From Flavobacteriales bacterium (GTDB taxonomy: Bacteria; Bacteroidota; Bacteroidia; Flavobacteriales_E; Vicingaceae): a stretch of DNA of 64,000 nt. Below are positions 39,685 to 51,950 of this stretch, piece after piece. Both the position numbers and the translations under genes were made by a program. The DNA is taken from contig JAJCYO010000119.1 of assembly GCA_029262875.1 (NCBI GenBank), positions 1-64,000 of the forward strand, read 5' to 3'. The notes under the pieces are model-generated. The model was not told where the DNA came from and did no database searches. It saw nothing but the letters and a program-made list of their open reading frames with translations. Every line of letters begins with the position of its first letter. The stretch's first letter is position 1.

Positions 39685-40635
39685 TTATAAAAATCTCACT
39701 GATTTGTAAACTTCCCTTTTCGGTGGTTTAACAATATTTGTACAATATTTAATCATGAATTCCAAACTACCACTACTATGATCACCTAAAGCAGATGTAG
39801 TAATATCGTATGAAACTCCAAATTTTAATCCTGGTAATTGAGGAACATTTACTCCAGCTAATACTGCAATTGCATCTTGTACTCTGTAAGAAACACCACC
39901 CCAAACCAATTTATTAAATTCTACTAAAGCGTTTACATCAAGTTGTGTAGAAGCAGCATCTGTTTTAGCCAAAATAGACGGTTTTACAACCCATTTTCTA
40001 CTACCACCACTTAAGTCCCAGTCATAACCAGCCATAATATAGTAGTGACGAGATTGAGCGTAGTTTAATGCACCAGCACCACCACCATCAGCAACATCTT
40101 CTAACTCAGATTGAGGAAGGTGTAAAGCGGAAATACCTACATACATTTTATCCTTTATGTGATAGAATAATCCAAATCCAGCATCATAAGTTATTGCAGA
40201 AGTATTTGCATTCGGAATAGAAGGATCTTGTGTATAGTCATCAATGGCAACAAACTCATCTCCAAAAGACTTGTTAATCATACCCACTTCAAGACCAATT
40301 CCTAATTCACCAGGTCCTAACATTAAATGGTAAGAGTAAGCTAACTTTGCTATTAAAGAGCTTTCAATACCTAACTTATCTTGAAACACCGTTAACCCTA
40401 TTCCATGCTTACTAATTCTTGCATCAGCACTAAAAAGATGTGTTTGTGGACGACCATCAAACCCCATCCATTGAGATCTTGTTAAAAATGTAGCACAAAT
40501 TCCACCGTTGTGACCAGCAGAACCAGGGTTTACACTTAGTTTATTAAACATGTTTTGAGTAAACTGTGCGTCTTGTTGCGCTGTTGCTACAAAACCAGCA
40601 AATAAAAAAGCTGTAGAAATAATTAATTTCTTCAT
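39685..40635 (-). CDS. PorP/SprF family type IX secretion outer-membrane protein
   Basis: QQDAQFTQNMFNKLSVNPGSAGHNG; ATG at 40635 preferred over the TTG at 40653. Confidence 0.93.
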   Translation of the reverse strand: MKKLIISTAFLFAGFVATAQQDAQFTQNMFNKLSVNPGSAGHNGGICATFLTRSQWMGFDGRPQTHLFSADARISKHGIGLTVFQDKLGIESSLIAKLAYSYHLMLGPGELGIGLEVGMINKSFGDEFVAIDDYTQDPSIPNANTSAITYDAGFGLFYHIKDKMYVGISALHLPQSELEDVADGGGAGALNYAQSRHYYIMAGYDWDLSGGSRKWVVKPSILAKTDAASTQLDVNALVEFNKLVWGGVSYRVQDAIAVLAGVNVPQLPGLKFGVSYDITTSALGDHSSGSLEFMIKYCTNIVKPPKREVYKSVRFL

Positions 40636-40689
40636 ATAAATGTTATTTTTCAAGTATAAAAATTATGCTTTTCAGCATTCATTAGTCGG

Positions 40690-40720
40690 CTAAGATAACT
40701 AAATATTTTTTTTAACCAAA
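40690..40720 (-). promoter_or_regulatory. Candidate promoter of porP-gldKLMN operon
   Basis: Minus strand TTTG-N19-TATCTTAG; one mismatch in -7. Confidence 0.45.
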
Positions 40721-40767
40721 AACTTTTTCAACTTTATTATGTTAATAACATGTTAATAAGTCGAAAA

Positions 40768-41928
40768 TCAAGATAATTTTTGAAAAGTCTGCCACCATCT
40801 ATTTGGAACTTCATTGTCGCATGCAATTTTGTAATCATTGTAAGAGCATGGAACAAGTAGATGCCTTTCGTATTTGATTTTTTGATGGGCAGGATAAGGT
40901 ACATCCATCCACCACCGTTCACTTTTGTCACTTTTGTAAAAAACGACTTCATTTTTACCATCTTGTATATTAACCATATACTTCAGGTATGATTTCCTAC
41001 TACCCACAGGAAAATCATTTTTTCTATGATTATAGCCATCAATAAAGTACCAGATCATTTGAGCAACACTGTGAGCAGTTTGCCCATTGTTGTCAAGTTC
41101 AGGGTTGATTTCATAAAAACCAATAGAGGTAAGTTTATCACTTAGTCCTGCATAACGGCTTATCTGACAAGCCTGTTCACCATAAAAACCATTTGGAGAA
41201 GCATTTTTGTTTCCTGGAGCTTCTGATTGTCGAATAGCAGAAATGTCAAAACTCAAGATGTCTGCATTTCTTACAATTGGTTCTACTTCTTCAATATTTT
41301 TTTGGACCTGACCTAATCGATAAGAATCAAAATATAATTTTGAGATTAGTTCTATTTGCTCTTTGTCGATGAAATAACTTTGGTAACCAATGTTGCTATA
41401 ATTGAATAAGAAGTTAGGTTGATGTAGAATTATTTTTGTTAAAAAGTTGTTAGAACTTATTGCTTCATCAGCTTCACCTAAATTAAACTTAGAATCTACC
41501 GCAACTAGGTTAACAGTTTGTTCTATATTTTTATAGGCTAAAAAGTTTGCATAAGTTAAGTCTTGACTTCCTCCAATGACTATTGGGAGTACATTTTGTT
41601 TAATTAAATGCTCTAAGATAGAGCTTAAGGCAAAATAAGTATCTTCCGTAGTGGCTCCAACCTTTAGGTTTCCTAAATCTATGATTTTAGTAGATGTGTT
41701 AAAGGCAATTAAACGGTAGAGGTATTTTCTTACATGGTTAGGGGCTGTAGCACATCCTTCGTTGGTAGAGTTTCGCTCTTCTCCTACACCGATTATCGCA
41801 ATATCAAAGGAAGAAGTATCTTGATTGGTATAAAATTCAATGGTGTTTAAAAAATGATTGTCTTTATAATCAACATTTAAATCACCCTCATTTAGATTTA
41901 TTGAATCAAAATATTCTGAGAAGTCCAT
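40768..41928 (-). CDS. Formimidoylglutamase/arginase (ureohydrolase) family protein
   Basis: VIGGSQDLTYANFLAY, LSFDISAIRQSEAPG; start MDFSEYF taken over the longer ORF overlapping topA. Confidence 0.85.
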   Translation of the reverse strand: MDFSEYFDSINLNEGDLNVDYKDNHFLNTIEFYTNQDTSSFDIAIIGVGEERNSTNEGCATAPNHVRKYLYRLIAFNTSTKIIDLGNLKVGATTEDTYFALSSILEHLIKQNVLPIVIGGSQDLTYANFLAYKNIEQTVNLVAVDSKFNLGEADEAISSNNFLTKIILHQPNFLFNYSNIGYQSYFIDKEQIELISKLYFDSYRLGQVQKNIEEVEPIVRNADILSFDISAIRQSEAPGNKNASPNGFYGEQACQISRYAGLSDKLTSIGFYEINPELDNNGQTAHSVAQMIWYFIDGYNHRKNDFPVGSRKSYLKYMVNIQDGKNEVVFYKSDKSERWWMDVPYPAHQKIKYERHLLVPCSYNDYKIACDNEVPNRWWQTFQKLS

Positions 41929-41929
41929 C

Positions 41930-44410
41930 TTATTTTTTCTTTTTTGCTCTTGCTTTTTTCTTTGGAGTTTTTTCCTCAATCATTTTTTGCACTTCTTCTA
42001 AAGTTAATTTTTCAACTTTAAATGTTTTAGGCAATTCAATTTTTAATTTTCCTTTGATGATATTAAATCTTCCCCAACGTGCCTTTTGAACAGAAATTCC
42101 TTCTTCATCCCAACGGTGAATATATTTATCAATTTCTTTTTGTTTTTTGATTTCAATTAACTCAACAATATCTTCATGAGTTAAATTATCAAAGTCATAT
42201 TTCTTATTTACATTGATAAACATCCCATTCCATTTAATGAAAGGACCAAACCGACCAACGCCTTTTTGTACAGGTAAGTTTTCATATTCATCAATTGGAG
42301 CATCCGCTTCTTGTTTTTGTCTAATGAGTTCAATAGCTCTATTTAAATCAACGCCAGCCATATCTTCATCCCTTGGAATGGAAACAAACATTTCATTAAA
42401 TTTGACATAAGGACCAAATCTTCCTTGGGCAACAATTACTTCATGACCCTCATATTCTCCAATAGTTTTTGGAAATTTAAAAAGTTCTAATGCTTCCTCT
42501 AAGGTAATTTTAGCGATCGTCTGACCAGTTAATAAACTTGCAAATTTGGCTCCACCTTCATCATCCGTTTTTCCTATTTGAGCCATTGGACCAAACTTTC
42601 CAATCCGAACAATTAATGGGCGTCCCGATTCAGGATCTGTCCCTAGTGCTCTCTCTCCACTAGCTCGTTCTGCATTTTCTAACGTGTCTTCAATTTGAGA
42701 ATGAAAGGGACTGTAAAAATCGGCAATCATTTTACTCCATTGCTTTTGTCCCTCAGCAATGGCATCAAACTCTTCTTCAACTTTAGCTGTGAAGCTATAA
42801 TCCAGCACTTTTCCAAAATTTTCTACTAAGAAATCAGTTACAACCGTTCCAATATCTGTTGGAAACATTTTCTTTTTCTCAAAACCGTAATTTTCTTTTG
42901 CAGTTACATCATCAATGTTTCCATCTTTTAAAGTAAGTGTGGTAAAATCTCTTTGGTTACCATCTCTATCTTCTTTAACAACATAGCCTCTTTTTTGAAC
43001 AGTAGAAATTGTTGGAGCATAAGTTGAGGGTCTTCCAATTCCCAAAGCCTCTAATTTCTTTACCAAGCTGGCTTCAGTGTATCTTGCTGGGTGATGAGAA
43101 AAACGTTCTGTAGCAGAAATTTCCTGCATGTTTAATCTCTCTCCAACAGTTAAAGGAGGCAGTATTCCTTCTTTTTCAGTATTATTTTCGTCATCAGTTC
43201 CTTCCAGGTAAACTTTTAGGAAACCATCAAAAATCAAAACCTCTCCTTTTGCTACAAAATTTTCTTCAGTTGTTGAGATGTCAATTTTTACAGTAGTCTT
43301 TTCTAATTTGGCATCACTCATTTGAGAAGCAATGGTTCTTTTCCAAATTAATTCATACAACCTTGTTTGACCTGGGTCACCCATATGAGTATGTTCATTC
43401 ATATAGGTTGGTCGAATGGCTTCGTGAGCTTCTTGAGCTCCTTTTGCTTTAGTTGTATACTTTCTTATTTGAGAATATTCTTCCCCATAAGAAGAACTGA
43501 TTTCTTTTTTAGCAGCCCCGATTGCTTCATTAGATAAATTAACAGAATCAGTTCTCATGTAAGTTATCTTTCCAGCTTCATACAAACGCTGAGCAACTGT
43601 CATTGTTTGCGATACAGAAAAACCTAATTTTCTACTTGCTTCTTGTTGCAATGTTGAAGTAGTAAAAGGTGCTGCAGGTGATTTTTTAGCTGGTTTAGTT
43701 TCCAAGTTCTCAATGGTGAAATCGGCAGACTTACATTTTTCTAAAAAACTTTCAGCTTCAGTCTTCGTCTTAAATCGTTGTGGTAACTCTGCTTTTAATA
43801 CCGAATTATTACTTACCACAAAATTGGCAACTACTTTGTATGACGAGGTGTATTCGAAATCTAAAATTTCATTTTCACGCTCAACAATCAAACGTACTGC
43901 AACGGATTGAACCCTACCTGCAGATAATGATGGTTTTATTTTCTTCCATAATACTGGTGAGAGCTCATAACCAACTAACCGATCCAATACTCTTCTTGCT
44001 TGTTGAGCATCAACTAAATCTTTGTTTATTTTTCTTGGATTCTCAACCGCTTTAGTAATAGCAGATTTAGTAATCTCGTGAAAAACAATTCTTTTAGTCT
44101 TTTCTTCTTTTAGTTTCAGGGCTTCTAATAAATGCCATGATATAGCTTCTCCTTCACGGTCCTCATCCGATGCTAACCAAACTGTTTCAGCTCCTTTTGC
44201 TAATTTTCTTAATTCAGCAACAATTTTCTTTTTGTCATCTGGGATAACATAGTCTGGTGCGAAATCGTTTTCGATGTCTACTGATATGTTTTTTCCAGGC
44301 AAATCTCTAATGTGCCCAAAACTTGATTTAACAGTAAAATCCTTTCCAAGAAATTTCTCAATGGTTTTTGCTTTCGCAGGTGACTCGACAATTACTAAAT
44401 TCTTCGCCAT
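41930..44410 (-). CDS. topA: DNA topoisomerase I
   Basis: LVIVESPAKAKTIEKFLG; ITYMRTDSVNLSNEA; Lys-rich C-terminal tail. Confidence 0.97.
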   Translation of the reverse strand: MAKNLVIVESPAKAKTIEKFLGKDFTVKSSFGHIRDLPGKNISVDIENDFAPDYVIPDDKKKIVAELRKLAKGAETVWLASDEDREGEAISWHLLEALKLKEEKTKRIVFHEITKSAITKAVENPRKINKDLVDAQQARRVLDRLVGYELSPVLWKKIKPSLSAGRVQSVAVRLIVERENEILDFEYTSSYKVVANFVVSNNSVLKAELPQRFKTKTEAESFLEKCKSADFTIENLETKPAKKSPAAPFTTSTLQQEASRKLGFSVSQTMTVAQRLYEAGKITYMRTDSVNLSNEAIGAAKKEISSSYGEEYSQIRKYTTKAKGAQEAHEAIRPTYMNEHTHMGDPGQTRLYELIWKRTIASQMSDAKLEKTTVKIDISTTEENFVAKGEVLIFDGFLKVYLEGTDDENNTEKEGILPPLTVGERLNMQEISATERFSHHPARYTEASLVKKLEALGIGRPSTYAPTISTVQKRGYVVKEDRDGNQRDFTTLTLKDGNIDDVTAKENYGFEKKKMFPTDIGTVVTDFLVENFGKVLDYSFTAKVEEEFDAIAEGQKQWSKMIADFYSPFHSQIEDTLENAERASGERALGTDPESGRPLIVRIGKFGPMAQIGKTDDEGGAKFASLLTGQTIAKITLEEALELFKFPKTIGEYEGHEVIVAQGRFGPYVKFNEMFVSIPRDEDMAGVDLNRAIELIRQKQEADAPIDEYENLPVQKGVGRFGPFIKWNGMFINVNKKYDFDNLTHEDIVELIEIKKQKEIDKYIHRWDEEGISVQKARWGRFNIIKGKLKIELPKTFKVEKLTLEEVQKMIEEKTPKKKARAKKKK

Positions 44411-44553
44411 TCATTTAAGGGTTTAAGAATAAATTTTTTTTGCAAAGAAATGAAATAAAAAATGGATTTTCCAAATTACCCTTTCAATCGACCTTCTTAT
44501 ATTATAAAATAATATACTTTTTTTTAATAAGCAAATTTTTGTTTCCATGTCAT

Positions 44554-44586
44554 TTTGTCATTAAACCTAAAAAATAAGTAATTTTG
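44554..44586 (+). promoter_or_regulatory. Candidate promoter of miaB operon
   Basis: TTTG-N21-TAATTTTG, 20 nt before the ATG. Confidence 0.5.
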
Positions 44587-44605
44587 CTCCCGAAGTAGGA
44601 TTTAT

Positions 44606-46051
44606 ATGGAAATTGGAAATAAAGTTATTGACGAGTCAATTCAGGGAAGTGCAACAACTCTTGAATTAAAAGAAGACGGAAACAGGAAAGTATATATTGA
44701 AAGCTATGGCTGTGCAATGAATTTTTCGGATAGCGAAATTGTTGCATCTATTTTATCTAAAGAAGGATTTAATACAACCAATAATCTTGAAGAGGCTGAT
44801 GTCGTATTTGTGAATACTTGTTCTATACGAGAAAAAGCTGAACAAACAGTTAGACAACGATTAAGGTCTTTTCAAAAAGCTAAAAAAGCCAAGCCAGAAT
44901 TGATTATTGGTGTTTTGGGTTGTATGGCAGAACGAATCAAGGCAAAATTTTTAGAGGAAGAAAGGTTGGTCGATATTGTTGTTGGACCAGATGCCTATCG
45001 TGATTTACCGAACTTGGTGAAACAAGTAGATGAGGGTAAAAAGGCAGTGAATGTTATTCTCTCTAAAGAAGAAACTTATGCAGACATAAGCCCAGTTCGT
45101 TTGTTGAGTAATGGTGTTTCTGCATTTATTTCAATTACTCGTGGATGTGATAATATGTGCACATTTTGTGTTGTTCCTTTTACAAGAGGACGAGAAAGAA
45201 GTAGAAATCCTGAAACCATTTTAAATGAAGCTCAAGAGCTATTTAATCAAGGGTACAGAGAAGTAACTCTTTTAGGGCAGAATGTAGATTCTTATTTGTG
45301 GTATGGAAAAGAAGGGTTGAAAAAAGATTATGAAACCTTATCTGAAGAAGAGAAAAATCAGAGTATGAATTTTGCGCAATTAATGGAGCAAGTAGCACTG
45401 ATTAGCCCAAAGTTGAGGGTTCGTTTTTCAACTTCACACCCAAAAGACATCACTGATGAGTTTTTGGATACTATGGCGAAATATGATAATATCTGTAAAT
45501 ACATTCACTTACCATTTCAGAGTGGTAATACACGTATGTTAGAAAAGATGAATCGAGGATACACAAGAGAATGGTACATGGGAAGGATTGATAAGATCAA
45601 AGAAGTAATGCCAGATTGTGCGATTTCTGCTGATATTATTGCAGGGTTTTGTTCAGAAACGGAAGAAGAACATAAAGAAACATTGTCGTTAATGGAATAT
45701 GTTAAGTATGATTTTTCTTATATGTTTAAGTATTCTGAAAGACCAAACACTCAAGCAGCTAAGAAATTTGATGATGATGTTAGCGAAGAAGATAAGAGTA
45801 GAAGACTGGCTGAGATAGTTGCTTTACAAAGAGACCATTCTTTTGAAGCAAATAAAGCTTATGTTGGACGAACTTATGAAGTGTTAGTTGAAAAAGTATC
45901 TAAAAAATCTAATGAAGAATTAGCGGGAAGAACTTCTCAAAATACAGTGGTTGTTTTTCCAAAAGAGAATCATAAAGTTGGAGATTATGTGATGGTAGAG
46001 GTTGATAATTGTACCGGTGGAACACTTTTAGGAAAAGCGGTTAAAGAATAA
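44606..46051 (+). CDS. miaB: tRNA-2-methylthio-N6-dimethylallyladenosine synthase
   Basis: [15 protein letters not shown]; radical [30 protein letters not shown] domain. Confidence 0.96.
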   Translation: MEIGNKVIDESIQGSATTLELKEDGNRKVYIESYGCAMNFSDSEIVASILSKEGFNTTNNLEEADVVFVNTCSIREKAEQTVRQRLRSFQKAKKAKPELIIGVLGCMAERIKAKFLEEERLVDIVVGPDAYRDLPNLVKQVDEGKKAVNVILSKEETYADISPVRLLSNGVSAFISITRGCDNMCTFCVVPFTRGRERSRNPETILNEAQELFNQGYREVTLLGQNVDSYLWYGKEGLKKDYETLSEEEKNQSMNFAQLMEQVALISPKLRVRFSTSHPKDITDEFLDTMAKYDNICKYIHLPFQSGNTRMLEKMNRGYTREWYMGRIDKIKEVMPDCAISADIIAGFCSETEEEHKETLSLMEYVKYDFSYMFKYSERPNTQAAKKFDDDVSEEDKSRRLAEIVALQRDHSFEANKAYVGRTYEVLVEKVSKKSNEELAGRTSQNTVVVFPKENHKVGDYVMVEVDNCTGGTLLGKAVKE

Positions 46052-46054
46052 AAG

Positions 46055-47290
46055 ATGGATACACAGCAAATAAAACAACGATTTGGAATTATTGGAACTT
46101 CACCTGTACTGGATAGAGCAATAGATATTGCCGCTCAAGTGGCCATTACAGATTTATCAGTTTTAATAACAGGAGAAAGTGGTGTTGGTAAGGAGGTAAT
46201 GCCTCAAATTATACATCAATTAAGTGCACGAAAGCACAATAAATACATTGCAGTAAATTGTGGAGCAATTCCAGAAGGAACAATCGATTCCGAGCTCTTT
46301 GGCCATGAAAAAGGAGCATTTACTGGAGCACATGACTCACGTAAAGGTTATTTTGAAGTTGCTGATGGTGGGACTATTTTTTTAGATGAAGTAGCAGAAT
46401 TACCAGTTCAGACACAAGTAAGGTTGTTAAGGGTTTTAGAAACTGGTGAATTTATTAAGGTAGGTTCTTCGAAAGTTTTAAAAACGGACGTTAGAATTGT
46501 TACTGCTACAAATGTGAACATTCCGCAGGCAATAAAAAATGGAAAATTTAGGGAAGATTTATTTTATCGTTTAAATACTGTGCCAATACAATTGCCAGCA
46601 TTACGAGAACGTAAGGAAGATATTCATTTATTGTTTAGAAAATTTGCAGCTGATTTTGCAAATAAATATAAAATGCCAGCGGTTAAATTAGCTAATGAAG
46701 CAATAGATTTATTAGAAAATTATCGGTGGAAAGGAAACATTAGACAATTAAAAAATGTTGCTGAGCAAGTCTCAGTTATTGAAAGTTCGAGAGATGTTAG
46801 TGTTGAAACTTTGTCAAAATATTTGCCTGAAGACAATAATCAAAACCTACCAACTGTTTATCAAGGAGGTGAAAACGCGGATTTATCGGAAAGAGATATT
46901 TTATATAAAGTCTTGTTTGATTTAAAAGGTGACGTTACAGAATTGAAAAATATAGTTGTGGGGTTAATGCAACAAAATGGAGGGGAAATTGCTGACATCA
47001 CAAATAACCCCGCATTGATGCAAAGTGTTCAGCGATTGTATGAAAAGAAAGAACAACAGCCAATTGAAGAGCCACAGGTTTATAAACCACAAATTCTTCC
47101 TAAAGAAGAACAAATAATACGACATGAAGAAGTTGTTGAGGAGTCATTATCTTTGGCAGATAAGGAAAAAGAAATGATAACTAAAGCATTGCAGAAATAT
47201 AGCGGAAAGAGAAAAAAAGCTGCAGAAGAATTAGGAATTTCTGAACGAACACTTTATCGAAAGATTAAAGAATATGATATAAATAATTGA
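46055..47290 (+). CDS. Sigma-54-dependent Fis-type transcriptional activator without receiver domain
   Basis: GESGVGKEVMPQIIH Walker A, GAFTGA loop, C-terminal Fis HTH KKAAEELGISERTLYRKIKEY. Confidence 0.93.
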   Translation: MDTQQIKQRFGIIGTSPVLDRAIDIAAQVAITDLSVLITGESGVGKEVMPQIIHQLSARKHNKYIAVNCGAIPEGTIDSELFGHEKGAFTGAHDSRKGYFEVADGGTIFLDEVAELPVQTQVRLLRVLETGEFIKVGSSKVLKTDVRIVTATNVNIPQAIKNGKFREDLFYRLNTVPIQLPALRERKEDIHLLFRKFAADFANKYKMPAVKLANEAIDLLENYRWKGNIRQLKNVAEQVSVIESSRDVSVETLSKYLPEDNNQNLPTVYQGGENADLSERDILYKVLFDLKGDVTELKNIVVGLMQQNGGEIADITNNPALMQSVQRLYEKKEQQPIEEPQVYKPQILPKEEQIIRHEEVVEESLSLADKEKEMITKALQKYSGKRKKAAEELGISERTLYRKIKEYDINN

Positions 47291-47796
47291 AGAAAAGAAT
47301 TTTAAATATTACCCTATTCATATTGGCAGGAATTTTTTTTTCTTGTAAAGTAAATTATTCTTTTACCGGAGCATCTATTCCTGAGGATGTAAAAACGGTT
47401 TCTGTAAAAACTTTTCAAAGTTATGCACCTTTAGCGAGCGCTAACTTAACTCAAACTTTTACTGAAGATTTAAAAGACAAATTCATTTCTCAAACGAATT
47501 TAGACCTGACGACCAATAATGGAGATTTGCAATTTGAAGGATCAATAACGGGATATAATGTGACTTCAGTTGCAATTCAAGGGAATGAGACTGCAGCACT
47601 GAATAGGCTATCAATAACGGTTAAGGTTAAATTTACCAATACGAAGGATAAAGAGGCAGATTTTGAGACAAGTTTTACTCGATATTCAGATTATGAAAGC
47701 TCACAAAACTTAGCGAGCATAGAGGATGAATTAATCAAGGACATCAACGATCAATTAACGCAAGATATTTTTAATAAAGCAGTAAGTAATTGGTAA
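47287..47796 (+). CDS. LptE-like LPS-assembly lipoprotein (TTG start)
   Basis: Lipobox FFSCKVNYSFTGASIPEDVKTVSVKTFQ; position downstream of sigma-54 activator. Confidence 0.8.
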   Translation: MKKRILNITLFILAGIFFSCKVNYSFTGASIPEDVKTVSVKTFQSYAPLASANLTQTFTEDLKDKFISQTNLDLTTNNGDLQFEGSITGYNVTSVAIQGNETAALNRLSITVKVKFTNTKDKEADFETSFTRYSDYESSQNLASIEDELIKDINDQLTQDIFNKAVSNW

Positions 47797-48600
47797 ATGC
47801 AAATTGACAACTTCATACAATATTTAGATCATTCAGAGAAAATTTCTTCGATTTCTGAGGATGAAATTATTCCAATAATTACAGCATTTCCCTATTGCCA
47901 AACAGGACAGTTAATGTATGCCATTCAATTGAATTCGAAAAACAGCATTCTGTTTGAAGAACAATTAAAAAAGGCTGCGTCCATTTGTCCAGATAGGACT
48001 AAACTTTTTGAATACATTCATCAAGATATAAAAGAGGAAGTTGCTCAAGAAATTGAAGCTGTTGAGGCAGTAGAAGATAAGAAGAAAGAGGTTTTAATGG
48101 ATGAAAAATTTGTTCCAACTGAAGGGAAGGATGAATTAGATCTCTTAGAAAAGGAATATTTAACAGCGGCAATAAGTAGTACTATTTTATTAGAATCGGA
48201 TGAAGTTGTTGAGGAGGAGACTACAGCTATAAAAGAAATTAATTTATTTGATGAAGAGGCGACTCATTCGTTCTCATCTTGGTTAAAACACTATAATGGT
48301 GATGAGCCAGAGACTCATGAAGAAGATAAAAGAGAAAGAAATCAAGACATCATTAATAAGTTTATACAAGAAGACCCAAGGATAAAACCGAAGAAAACGG
48401 AATTTTATTCACCAACAAGCATGGCTCGTTTAAGTGTAACCGATACTGGAATTGTGAGTGAAACGTTAGCATTAATTCATGTGGATCAAGGCAATTTTAA
48501 TGAAGCAATAAGCACTTACGAGAAATTAATAGTGAAAAATCCAAAAAAAAGCAGTTATTTTGCAGCCCAAATTAAAATTTTAAAACAAAAACTAAAATAA
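47797..48600 (+). CDS. Hypothetical protein with C-terminal TPR-like unit
   Basis: SETLALIHVDQGNFNEAISTYEKLIVKNPKKSSYFAAQI. Confidence 0.75.
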   Translation: MQIDNFIQYLDHSEKISSISEDEIIPIITAFPYCQTGQLMYAIQLNSKNSILFEEQLKKAASICPDRTKLFEYIHQDIKEEVAQEIEAVEAVEDKKKEVLMDEKFVPTEGKDELDLLEKEYLTAAISSTILLESDEVVEEETTAIKEINLFDEEATHSFSSWLKHYNGDEPETHEEDKRERNQDIINKFIQEDPRIKPKKTEFYSPTSMARLSVTDTGIVSETLALIHVDQGNFNEAISTYEKLIVKNPKKSSYFAAQIKILKQKLK

Positions 48601-48980
48601 TGTTTGCATTCATCACCGTGTTAGTAATAATTGTTTGTGCACTCTTAGTACTAATTGTATTAATACAAAACCCTAAAGGAGGGTTAGACTCAGCATTTTC
48701 TACAAATAACCAAGTTATGGGCGTTAGAAAAACAACCGACTTTTTGGAAAAAGCAACTTGGACGATGGGTATTGCATTGGTAGTATTAAGTATCGCTTCA
48801 TCTGCAGTTACTGGGGCTCCAGTTGCAACTGATGATGAGGGTGGAGCACAATCAAAAATGACTGAACAAATTGATGAGAAAGCAATGCCTTCTGCTCCAG
48901 TAGCAAACGGTGTACCGCTTCCAGCAGCTGGAACTCCAGCAGGAGCTGGTCAACCAACTCCAGAAGGAGAAGGAGAATAG
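48600..48980 (+). CDS. secG: Preprotein translocase subunit SecG
   Basis: LIVLIQNPKGGLDSAFSTNNQVMGVRKTTDFLEKATW. Confidence 0.95.
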   Translation: MFAFITVLVIIVCALLVLIVLIQNPKGGLDSAFSTNNQVMGVRKTTDFLEKATWTMGIALVVLSIASSAVTGAPVATDDEGGAQSKMTEQIDEKAMPSAPVANGVPLPAAGTPAGAGQPTPEGEGE

Positions 48981-48997
48981 GAAATAAAAGATTTTCT

Positions 48998-49036
48998 AAA
49001 ATGCCAACTGAGCAGATGTTTAGTGGGCATTTTTTT
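48998..49036 (+). terminator. Rho-independent terminator between secG and groES
   Basis: AAATGCCaACT...AGTgGGCATTTTTTTT. Confidence 0.75.
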
Positions 49037-49067
49037 TATAAATTATCATAATCAAAAAACAACTAAG

Positions 49068-49343
49068 ATGGCAATTAAAATTAAACCACTTGCAGATAGA
49101 GTAATTGTTGAAGCTTCTGCTGCTGAAGAAAAAACAGCTGGTGGAATTATTATTCCAGATACAGCAAAAGAAAAACCACAAAGAGGAAAGATTGTAGCAG
49201 TTGGAAATGGAAAACCAGATGAGCCTATGACGGTAAAAACAGGTGATACTGTTCTTTATGGGAAATATGCAGGAACTGAAGTTACTGTAGAAGGAAAAGA
49301 TTATTTAATTATGCGAGAAGCAGATATTTTCGCAATAGTTTAA
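49068..49343 (+). CDS. groES: Co-chaperonin GroES
   Basis: [15 protein letters not shown]...[27 protein letters not shown]; internal ATG chosen. Confidence 0.97.
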   Translation: MAIKIKPLADRVIVEASAAEEKTAGGIIIPDTAKEKPQRGKIVAVGNGKPDEPMTVKTGDTVLYGKYAGTEVTVEGKDYLIMREADIFAIV

Positions 49344-49351
49344 CTATTTAA

Positions 49352-51004
<1,653 letters not shown>

Positions 51005-51025
51005 GGTCACCATTAATTATATTTT

Positions 51026-51056
51026 AAAAGCCTTTCCAATATTGGAAAGGCTTTTT
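51026..51056 (+). terminator. Rho-independent terminator after groL
   Basis: AAAAGCCTTTCCAATATTGGAAAGGCTTTTT. Confidence 0.9.
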
Positions 51057-51067
51057 ATATTTACTGA

Positions 51068-51250
51068 ATGAAACTTCATTTAGCACAAAAGATAGCGTTA
51101 GGAGGAATAGGATTCGTTTTACTTATTGCATTTGTGTTTTATTTAGGAGACTATTTTTCTCCATTTATTTTAGCATTTACAATACCATTTTGCGTTTTAT
51201 TACTGATCGGCTATTCAATAAATAATACCAAAAAAAGGAATAGAGATTGA
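51068..51250 (+). CDS. Small membrane protein (hypothetical)
   Basis: 60 aa, two TM segments, overlaps next ORF. Confidence 0.5.
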   Translation: MKLHLAQKIALGGIGFVLLIAFVFYLGDYFSPFILAFTIPFCVLLLIGYSINNTKKRNRD

Positions 51251-51903
51251 CCAATTTTCAGAAATACTTAAGCTACGTTTATAGAATTGTTGTAGAAAAA
51301 ACAACGAGTAAATACAACTCCCAATTAATAGTTGCTATTCAAGATGGTAAATATGTGCTCAATGCAAAAAACGCAAACTATTCTTTTGCAACCTTACATC
51401 GAGTATTTCAGCAGGCATTAAAAAAAATAGAAATTGAAAGTGTCAATACAGTTTTGGTATTGGGTTGTGGAGCAGGGAGTATTCCAACTATCATATACAA
51501 AGAGTTAGGTCTTAATCCAAAGATGGATGCGGTAGAAATCGATGAAAAAGTAATAGCATTAGGAAATAAGTATTTTGGATTGGATCAATATTCTAATATG
51601 AATATCATCATAGATGATGCAATGAGTTTCGTTAAAACGACTAATAATAAGTACGATTTAATCTTGGTTGACTTGTTTAAAGGAATTAATGTTCCTGAAG
51701 AATTTTTGTCTCAACATTTTTTTGAACAACTTAAACCGTTATTAACTGAAAAAGGTGAGCTACTTTTCAATTATGTAGCATATAACCATGAAACCAAGCA
51801 ACAAGTCAATGTTATTGAAGATGCTATGAATAAAAGTTTCTCAAACAAAATAACAACCCATCGATTAGAAGATATTAATAGAATATTTCACGCCAAGAAA
51901 TAA
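51247..51903 (+). CDS. Spermidine-synthase-like methyltransferase fold protein (TTG start)
   Basis: VLVLGCGAGSIPTIIYKEL; MDAVEIDEKVIALGNKYF. Confidence 0.85.
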   Translation: MTNFQKYLSYVYRIVVEKTTSKYNSQLIVAIQDGKYVLNAKNANYSFATLHRVFQQALKKIEIESVNTVLVLGCGAGSIPTIIYKELGLNPKMDAVEIDEKVIALGNKYFGLDQYSNMNIIIDDAMSFVKTTNNKYDLILVDLFKGINVPEEFLSQHFFEQLKPLLTEKGELLFNYVAYNHETKQQVNVIEDAMNKSFSNKITTHRLEDINRIFHAKK

Positions 51904-51935
51904 AAAAAGGGGTTGAAATTTTCAACCCCTTTTTT
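51903..51935. terminator. Bidirectional Rho-independent terminator
   Basis: AAAAAAAGGGGTTGAAATTTTCAACCCCTTTTTT. Confidence 0.9.
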
Positions 51936-51950
51936 GTAATATATCGTTTC

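Noticed and set aside
41929-41979. N-terminal extension MRKKLQRKKQEQKRKNK of the formimidoylglutamase ORF
   Set aside because: It is an out-of-frame reading of the topA Lys-rich tail; true start is MDFSEYF at 41928.
49023-49067. N-terminal extension of groES ([15 protein letters not shown])
   Set aside because: Overlaps the secG terminator region; the canonical GroES start [12 protein letters not shown] is at 49068.
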